A DNA stretch of 27,486 bases from positions 1 through 27,486 of the forward strand of contig JAAAJB010000481.1 of assembly GCA_016098155.1 (NCBI GenBank). Reading direction: 5' to 3'. The notes beneath the pieces are model-generated. The model searched no databases, was not told where the DNA came from, and saw nothing but the letters and a program-made list of their open reading frames with translations. The first letter of the stretch is position 1. Each line of letters starts with the position of its first letter. The position numbers and the translations under genes are program-made. This DNA comes from Actinomortierella ambigua (taxonomy: Eukaryota; Mortierellomycota; Mortierellomycetes; Mortierellales; Mortierellaceae). Positions 20,180 through 27,486 of this stretch are shown here, one piece after another.

Positions 20180-21589
20180 GGGGAACTGTCTTCTCCAATT
20201 CACCCTACCCCTGCCATCAAATAGACCCAAGTTTTTTTTCTTGTAAATAGTTTTTTTTTCTTCACCAATGTATAAAAGAGTTTTCCATGTCCAAAAGACG
20301 AAAAAAAAAAATCAGTCTTGAAATCTTTCGGCCACATGTCAATATTTCGCTTTAATTCTTTGACTGTAATCTTGGGCCACAGAGAAGATTAACCCCGCGC
20401 TTATCTAAGGGTGGTTTGTGCCAACCTGCAGCGCGCCCTGCTGTGCTAAACGTACATCCTTGTGTCGATAGTACTCCGTCAAGTACTGACAACCTTCACC
20501 CACAAAAAATCTCCGTGCGCAACAAAGTTTCATTCAGGGTCGTATGGTGGCTGAAGTTCTTGGTGGCTGAGAAGTTGAGACTTAAGCCCTCAAGCAGATC
20601 TGCCCTCCGTCGACGTGATTGGGGAAACTGAGTGGTACAGGATACTGGGGGTTGGCTGTGTAAAGTGGAATTCTCAGGGGGAAAGTGCACAATGCGGGGA
20701 CAAGAAACGAACACTGAAAGACAACAACAAGCTCAAAACGAATCTAAAAGAGAAGCGTGTGGCCCACCTCCATAATTAGTGTCGTAGATAGCCCCAATGT
20801 TCTCCATGGCATACAGAAAAAAATGTGCTATTTATTGTAGCTTTGAAGGCGACAAGAAGAACTGTAGAGGCTCCTGGATGCTTTTTTGCCTTTGCCAAAT
20901 TTCTCACAAAGTACTACGAGCCGGTGGACCCCACTCTATTAACAATTATTTTGCATCGCCACTCCACTAGTCTGTTTTTTTTGTTAGTGTCTTGGGGCGT
21001 AGCGTAACCTTTGCAGATGATCATCAGTGATGATTGTCTCATAGTGATGGGCAAGGTTGGAGAGGGCGGATTTGTGTTTTCTCAGTCCAACGGAGGCGAC
21101 GCTCAGGAGGTGGCAGAGGCAGCGGCTCGCACGCTGCGTCGTAAGGAGATGCAGGCGAAGGGGATGATCTGCAATGAGCGAGATAGAAGCTCCTAAGGAG
21201 ATTGGGTCCTACGAGGCTTCTACACAAGGGAAGGGGGATGACGGCGCCCGACTTTTGTCGAACAGCACGGACTATTGTTCGTCACATCAACCAACAGGCC
21301 ATTTATATAAATCCAACTGTTCAAATATTCAAATATGCAAATCGCGTGGAGAAGCGTTTTTCCCCCAATGTGATGATAGACGGACAGGTTGGGTGTGGAA
21401 AGTGCGTCTTCTCTTCAGATGTTGATTGCGGTACTGCTAGCCGGGGGAAAACGTGTTTCCGTGGACTAAAAACAACCAAAGGACAAATTTAAATGATCTT
21501 TGCGAGGGACGGACAAGCAGCCGGTTCGGTCGATCAAGTCAGCGGCTACGAATTCCATTTGCACCAACTAAACCTTTTTTTTTCCTCTC

Positions 21590-21621
21590 CCCCACTGTAC
21601 ACCCCACACCCCACACCCCAC
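21590..21621 (+). promoter_or_regulatory. Cluster of CCCCAC boxes upstream of acyl-CoA oxidase
   Basis: CCCCAC occurs at 21590, 21602, 21609 and 21616, the last three at exact 7-bp spacing. On the opposite strand each reads GTGGGG, which fits the SYGGRG/SYGGGG consensus of CreA/Mig1-type glucose repressors. Fatty-acid oxidation genes are commonly glucose-repressed in fungi, so this is a plausible operator. That it works this way here is inference. Confidence 0.35.
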
Positions 21622-21770
21622 AACGGGTGTGGGATTTTACATCCTTCAATTCCATCTCGGTACTCTCCCCTCATCTAATTTTCCTCGCTGTCATTCATCA
21701 GCAGCATTTGGTCCTTCCAACAAGAACGCTCGCTCATTTTAAAACCTCTCTTTTGACAAAAAACACAATT

Positions 21771-24030
21771 ATGCCCCCATTCATTCCCCCTTTGGCCCAA
21801 CCAGGCAAAGTGGTGCCTGAGCTGGTCAGCGAGCGTGCCTTGATCTCGTTCCCAGTCGAGGCCATGACAAAGTTCTTGGTAGGCCGAGACTTGGAGCGCC
21901 AGCGTGAAATCTGCCAATTGGTGGAGTCGGACGAGACGTTTTCGAACGCAGACCGTCCATTTCTCTCGCGCGAGCAAAACTATGTTCGTGCTCTGCAAAA
22001 GGCGGCCAAGTTGGTCGAGTGGAAGATCCAGCACAAATGGTCGGAGGATGATATGCTTATGGCCATGAAGGCTACCGGTGATTCGTTGCCTTTATTCTTG
22101 GTATGTGAGATTGACTACAATGTGCATCGACTTTTTTTTATCACGCTGACCGTTGGAAGAGTAAGCTCATCATCCCCCCTTTTCATTGATATCTAGCATG
22201 AGGCACTGTTCATCCCTACCCTAAAGACTCAAATGTCGGACGAGCAGCTGAAGAAATGGCTTCCACTGGCTTGGAACTGTGAGATTTTTGGCTGCTATGC
22301 TCAGACCGAATTGGGCCACGGGTCCAACCTGCGCAAGCTCGAGACGACAGCAACATTCATCCCCGAGAGTGACGAGTTTGAGCTCAACACGCCCACGCTG
22401 ACCTCCAAGAAATGGTGGCCGGGTGCATTGGGCCAGTCGTCGAATTTCGCGGCCGTCTATGCGCGTCTGATCCTGCACGGTCGCGATTATGGCGTGCACC
22501 CGTTTCTGGTGCAGATCCGTGATCGTCTGACCCACCAGCCCATGCCCGGCTGCGAGATTGGCAACATTGGCAAGAAGATTGGATTTGACAACATCGACAA
22601 TGGATTCTTGGGCCTGTCCAAGGTCCGCATCCCGCGCGACCAGCTGATGATGCGCAATATCCAGGTCTCACCCAAGGGTGAGTTCCAGCATGGCAAGCAT
22701 GGCAAGCTCGGGTATGCGACCATGATCAAGATCCGAGCTATCATCGTCCGAAATGGGGGGTGGTCCTTGGCGCAGGCTTTGACCTGTGCGGTTCGGTACA
22801 GTCTTGTTCGCACACAGGGAGGCGAAACATTGCCGAGCCAGGGTGGCCGCGAGGTCAAGATCTTGGATCATGCGATGCAACGGTTCCGGTTGACGACGTC
22901 GATGGCGCTGGCCTATGCGAGCATTATGAGCGGCATTGTGATGATGGATCTGTATCACCGTAACCTGTCCAACACCCTCAAGGGTGATGTTGCCTTGTTG
23001 GCCGAAACCCATGCCACGTCATCGGGTCTCAAGGCCCTCTGCTCTGATCTCACGTTGCATGCGATCGAGGATACTCGACGTGCTTGTGGAGGCGTCGGCT
23101 ACAACTGGGCATCTGGTATGTTGTGTCTAGCATGGTCTATTGTATTACAAATTTCTTTTCCCCTCGAAGACAAAAAAAAAATCACTAACGCCCTCCATGC
23201 ATTTTTTCTCAGGCATTTGTGAGCTGTACACTACATTCCTGCAGGATGTGACCGTCGAAGGCGAAAACACCATTCTCCATCTGCAGACAGCTCGTTGGTT
23301 GCTCAAGAGCATTTTGGCCGCGCAAAAGTCCGGGAAGCTCGACAATGTGCCCTCGGGCCTTGTGCCTTATTTGAAAGACCCATCTTTTACCTCGCACCAG
23401 AAATCAGCCTTGCTCACCGGTCGTCCAGTTTCAGCCCAGACCTTGATCGACGCCTATTGGCATCGTGAGGCCCGCCTGCTGCAAGAGATGTTGGACCGCA
23501 TCCGCCAACACTACCCTTCGGGCTTTAGCGAACAAGTCGTGGCCGACCACATGGTCGACCTTGTGGAGCTGTCGCGTGCGCATTGCGAGGGCATTCTGGT
23601 GCGCAACTTTGAGGATGCGATTCATGCCTACGAACAAGGTGCGCCGGCCCACAAGGGCGTGGTGACTGTGTTGCGCATGCTGCAAGAGTTGCACGGTCTG
23701 CACCGGCTGTTGGAGAGAGTGGGCGATTTTGTGCTGGATGGGTATCTGTCGCCAGCGCAGGCGACCTGGTGCAAGGAACGTCGTCAAGAGTTGGTCGATG
23801 CGCTGCGCTATGATCTGATTGGTCTGGTCGATGCGTTTGACTTTTCCGACAACCAACTCAACTCGGCCATCGGCCGCTTTGATGGCCGTGTTTACGAGTC
23901 GCAGTACGAGTGGGCCAAGTACGGCATGACCCTTGTGGCCAAGGGCAAGGACGGTGGAGTCCTAGGCCATGATGAGGTGCTGCAGCATGTGTTTACTCAG
24001 GGTCGCAAGATTAACGCAAGCAAACTGTGA
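21771..24030 (+). CDS. POX1: Peroxisomal acyl-CoA oxidase, 688 aa
   Basis: Three exons: 21771-22100, 22197-23115, 23213-24030; introns are GTATGT...CTAG (96 nt) and GTATGT...TCAG (97 nt). The enzyme is FAD-dependent and oxidises acyl-CoA to trans-2-enoyl-CoA, making hydrogen peroxide, the first step of peroxisomal beta-oxidation. Landmarks are YAQTELGHGSNLRKLET (from 144), a substrate and flavin region; IGFDNIDNGFLGLSKVRIPR; CGGVGYNWASGI (about 407-418, split by intron 2); and EGENTILHLQTARWL, whose first Glu (432) aligns with the catalytic base. The C-terminal acyl-CoA oxidase domain follows and the protein ends in SKL, a canonical PTS1 peroxisome signal. Length is normal for the family. AATAAA at 24039-24044 is a likely polyadenylation signal. 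ATG 21771 is the first in frame after the CT/C-rich leader that matches the usual N-terminus. Confidence 0.96.
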
Positions 24031-25086
24031 ACAAACAAAATAAAAGCATAGGGAGCCCAGTAAGTGGGTCCAGGGCCCAACAGCTTGAGAAAGCAGTCCC
24101 AAATCTTTGTGGACAATGGACGTGCGTTTGTAACATAACAGAAAGTGTCGACTTCCAGGAATTCACACACAACAATGGCGCAAAGGTTGGGTGGCACACT
24201 TCTCCTATTAGCCGCCGAGTTACAGGGCGGTTTAGGCTTTGGAAGGCGTAGTGAATTACGTGTGCCGATGGCTCTCAAGTCGAAGGCGGAGAAACATATA
24301 ACAAAATCCGAGAGGGCTATTACCAGATGTGTGTTGCCCATGCCATCACATCTTTGCTGAGCGTGCGGATAAAAACAAAGAAGAATCGTAACAGCCAACA
24401 GCCTTACCAGCAGAGGGATGGTTTTAAGCGCCCATTTCTGTTGCTTCCCGGAAGAAGGAGTATCACAGTTGACAAGGAAGGTGTTCTGTCGTTCTCATTT
24501 GCTGTCATGCTCTCCCTACGCAGTAGTAAAGGGATCTCGAACAAAAATTCGTCATGGTCCCTCATTTCACTGTCCAAACTCTAATCCCATCACTCCTCTT
24601 TTTTTTTTGTGTCGCCAATCCAAAAACAGCGGGCACAACTTTTCTTGTTCTCTCTCTCTCTCTTCCTCTCTCTCAACTCTCTTTCTCACTCACTCACTCA
24701 CTCCCCTCTCCTTCACTCTCTCACAACACCCTTCTCTCTCGCACACACCTCCCCCTCCCGGATCCATCCTCACTCACCACCCTTACCCCTGTCTGCGTGC
24801 TAGAGGATAGGGCACACGTTTTTTGAGAGTAAACTCTGCTCCAAAAAAAACAACAACAAAGCGTTCTTTTGATGAAACGTCAACCAAAGTGTACATAGGT
24901 CGTTTTCCTCCTTTCTCTCTCTTTCTATCTCTTTTGCCACTATTCTACTTTCTCACACTCGCCATCCCTTTCGTCCAGGGCAGGCTGCATCTGCTTTGTG
25001 TGTGTGTGTGTGTGTGTGTGCTCTGCCTTTTTGCCTGTCAACTGTATTCAATTTGTTGAGAGCGCTCCAATCCATCGGGCACACCA
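24031..25086. other. Intergenic and promoter region before the second Zn2Cys6 gene
   Basis: No gene is seen. A strongly CT-rich stretch (24640-24780) includes tandem TCAC units, a second CT-rich stretch lies at 24905-24965, and a TG microsatellite occupies 24997-25020. The right half is presumably the promoter and leader of the gene that starts at 25087. Confidence 0.45.
24997..25020. repeat. (TG)12 microsatellite
   Basis: Twelve uninterrupted TG units, 66 bp before the second Zn2Cys6 start codon. Confidence 0.92.
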
Positions 25087-27486
25087 ATGTCCCAAGGGCA
25101 CCACCCATCGTCGCACCAACCACCAGTTCCGACATGGGCCTCGACGAGTGCTCCGCAACGACAGGAGCAAGGTAGCCTCCAGTTCACCACCTCCCAGCAG
25201 ACAGGAGATCTAATGCCAACCGGATCATCCGATGGATCTATTCTTGGTCACTCACAGCAACCGTTGACGGCGAAGCAGTTACCGCTAGCAGGAGCATCGC
25301 CGGCACATCCAATGTTGCCTACTGCAAACCATCTGCCGGTCGGCCGACCTACTCATCCGCTAGTTGCTTTACCGATGGGGTCGATCGTAGGCCCTTCTGC
25401 CGCTACAGCCACATTCACTGACCGTCCGCTGCAGCATAGCCGATTATCGCAGTCAGCTGTCTTTACCCCTGCAGCATCAGTAACGGCCTTTTCTGCTTCG
25501 CCTACGCTCCCGTCGTCAACAAACCTTACTTCCACAACTCGGCCGTCCATTTCCTCTCATCCTATGATGCCAAGCCATGGAGGCACTGCCGAAGGAGGAG
25601 GAGGAGAAGGAGGGGGAGGAGTGGGAAGCTCGAGCTGGATCCCCTCTGCGCCTCTTCCCAAAATGCCGCTCAGCAAGCCGCCACCCTCGATCCAGGCTGC
25701 GCCAGTGACAAAGATTCGCAAGCGGCACAAGGTCGCAAAGTCCTGTGATGGATGCCGCCAAAATAAGGTATTTTCCAGAAGAAGTAATTTTTGGTTGAAC
25801 AAATACAATCCGAGATTTTTTATGGTTCTCTCTTTGTCCTCTTTTTCCTTCAATCCTGGAGGGTTAGTTCCCGAAAGCGAGAAGGAGATTAATCGCAAGG
25901 AAGAAAGAAAAAAAAAAAGAGTCTAACTTGGGGGTTTTATTTATCGTCATCTGTTTCTGAAAACGTCTAGAGACGGTGCGACAATGAGATGCCGTGCTCA
26001 AATTGCAGGAGGAGACATTTTGACTGCACCTACACCAGCGCACAACTCTCACGTTCAACATGGGGCGACACACCCCTTAGCCCCGAGAAGGTGCTTGGTA
26101 CAAAGGCGACAACCATGCCAGGAGCAGCCGCTAAAACTGCCACGGGCGCCACTACGCTAGCATCGAACCATGGAGGCGCGCTGGCTACTACGGCAGCGGG
26201 TCCTTCTACACCAGTCCCAATCCTTCCAGCCATTCGACCCATTCTACCAGTGGACCCGTCACGAGTCCCGGTTGTTGCGACCAAGGGCGCGCTGCAGGAT
26301 GCATCACAGCCATTGTGCAAAACGGAACCGCAGCTGGAAGGCGGCGGTGGCCGTTCACGGTCGCAGAGTGTGAAGATCAAAAGTAGACAACGGGGAGCAG
26401 TGGAGGCACGCGGCGACGGATCTGAGGATGTGGCCGAATATGGACGATGGGAAGGCTCGTTGAGTGCAAGAGCGCACCGAGCGGCACAAATGGCACGTGT
26501 GGCGCCCACGGGAGTCTTACCGAGTGGATCGTCCTCCGTGTCCTCGGAGACGGCACCTCATCTTCAGGGACGCAGTGACGAAGGTGGTAGCAACTCGACA
26601 TCTAGGTTGTCCATGTCCGCCCAGCAGCAGCAACAACAACAACAACAACAACAACAACAGCCGGGCTCAACATTCACCGCAGCGTCCTCTACCACCACTA
26701 CTACTCGAGAATTCGGTGCAACGAACGGAAACAAGGATGGAGCGACCACCACTCAAGACGGGCAAGAAAGGTCTAGATCGCAGCGCTTTCAAAAGATTGC
26801 GGCCGATATGCTCTCATTGCGAGAGTACGATGGCGCAATGTACGTGCCACGACACATCGGGCAAACGCGCGGACGGTTTTGGACACCGCCCACGTCAGCG
26901 AAACATGATGCGGAGCAAATGCCGTTCCGACATCTCCAGCCCCATGTCCAGCCTGCACAGATCCCGGCGAATCTCAAGGTGTTGCCTCGCGATGCTGAAT
27001 ATCTGATCCATGTGTTCTTCAAGGTGAGTTTTTTTTTGTACCCATCCTCCACGTTGTTATTCGCTATTTTTGTTGCAAGCATCTTAACCCAATTTTTCTT
27101 TTTTTGGTTGTTGCTGTGTGGTTTTTTTATGTTACCACCCCTCCCCCTGCGTACGTGTTTATGTGTGTGGTGCTATTTTTGGATTTCTAGTTTTCGTACT
27201 ACTATGCACCCTTTATCAACAAGTCCGTGGCGTTGATGCATCTCTTTGAGCCAGATAAACAAGCACACAATTATCTACTGCTCAACGTGCTCTTTATGGG
27301 CGCATGCAAACACCTTGGTCGACGACAGGACATCCAGCGAGCCATCGAGTTCCGCGATCGAGGAAAAGGTAAAGACACAATCGACGTTGAAAATCAAAAA
27401 AAAAAAAAAATAGAGAGCATCATGTGTTTGCGTGTGTGTGTGTGTGTGGGGGGGGGTGGGGGGGAATTCTACCATACCAGAAACTA
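25087..27486 (+). CDS. Zn2Cys6 transcription factor with fungal-specific middle domain, 3'-truncated by the window
   Basis: Exons: 25087-25767, 25971-27023, 27191-27368, and probably from 27481 on. The first intron (203 nt) is phase 0, the second (GTGAGT...CTAG, 167 nt) phase 0, the third (GTAAAG...CCAG, 112 nt) phase 1. The long N-terminus is Ser/Pro/Thr-rich with a Gly/Glu run. The zinc cluster is Cys220-x2-Cys223-x6-Cys230-x5-Cys236-x2-Cys239-x6-Cys246 (CDGCRQNK | RRCDNEMPCSNC), preceded by RKRHKVAKS. WGDTPLSPEKV follows at 258-268. A Gln run lies near 26623-26659. Exon 3 reads FSYYYAPFINKSVALMHLFE and YLLLNVLFMGACKHLG, typical of the start of the fungal-specific transcription factor domain. 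It should be a nuclear regulator; targets are unknown. ATG 25087 has a good context (caccaATG). It is a paralogue of the gene at 18195. Confidence 0.9.
27432..27464. repeat. GT microsatellite followed by G-runs inside intron 3
   Basis: About eight GT units, then runs of nine and seven G separated by a T. It lies directly before the proposed 3' splice site, where a pyrimidine tract would be expected. Confidence 0.85.

Larger units (their letters stand above)
20124..21770. other. Intergenic region between the Zn2Cys6 gene and acyl-CoA oxidase
   Basis: A hairpin lies just after the Zn2Cys6 stop (20155-20179). Around 21040-21200 a GC-rich island is open in several frames on both strands, but no family is recognisable. 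An AT-rich patch follows (21290-21345; ATTTATATAAAT palindrome and ATGCAAAT). The last 250 bp form the presumed promoter and leader of the acyl-CoA oxidase gene. Confidence 0.4.

Noticed and set aside
20760..20810. Minus-strand mini-exon reading MENIGAIYDTNYGG
   Set aside because: It looks protein-like, but no adjoining exon with matching phase and splice sites could be found on the minus strand.
21300..21340. TATA-like palindrome and octamer ATGCAAAT as acyl-CoA oxidase promoter elements
   Set aside because: They lie more than 430 bp upstream of the start codon with no evidence of a leader intron; AT-rich chance matches are likely.

Overview
The window looks like nuclear DNA of a filamentous fungus, most likely an early-diverging, Mortierella-type (Mucoromycota) lineage; that placement is an inference. 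Signs are short GT-AG introns (about 95-205 nt, plus one of 438 nt), Zn2Cys6 regulators, an OPT-family transporter, a PTS1-tagged peroxisomal acyl-CoA oxidase, a FAM72-domain protein, long homopolymeric Ser/Gln/Glu runs, and CT-rich leaders before many start codons. No bacterial, viral, CRISPR or intact transposon features were seen.

Layout: positions 1-660 hold a decayed, frameshifted coding remnant. An intronless orphan gene (1397-1879) has a TATA box. After a low-complexity spacer comes a tRNA-Leu(UAA) at 2866-2947. Then a divergent pair shares a promoter region of about 500 bp: a mitochondrial complex I assembly factor of the NDUFAF3/MTH938 type on the minus strand (3949-5024, three exons, the last two easily missed) and a HERPUD/Usa1-type ubiquitin-like ER membrane protein on the plus strand (5521-7876, four exons). 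Convergent to the latter is an 847-residue FAM72-domain protein (8296-10839, minus). Positions 10840-12660 are largely empty. Next are a frameshifted OPT pseudogene fragment (12667-13257) and an intact OPT transporter (13971-16333). After 1.8 kb of pyrimidine-rich DNA come a Zn2Cys6 regulator (18195-20123), a peroxisomal acyl-CoA oxidase (21771-24030), and a second Zn2Cys6 regulator (25087 to beyond the window end).

The genes do not form one obvious pathway. Links worth noting: the two Zn2Cys6 regulators are paralogues, sharing an identical intron position inside the zinc cluster and a conserved W-G-D-T-P-L-S motif after it, and they flank the acyl-CoA oxidase. The OPT fragment is a dead partial copy of its neighbour. 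The HERPUD-like gene has a stop-free, multiple-of-three intron in its membrane hairpin, so intron retention could make an alternative membrane protein. All exon boundaries were worked out by eye from splice motifs, reading phase and family conservation.
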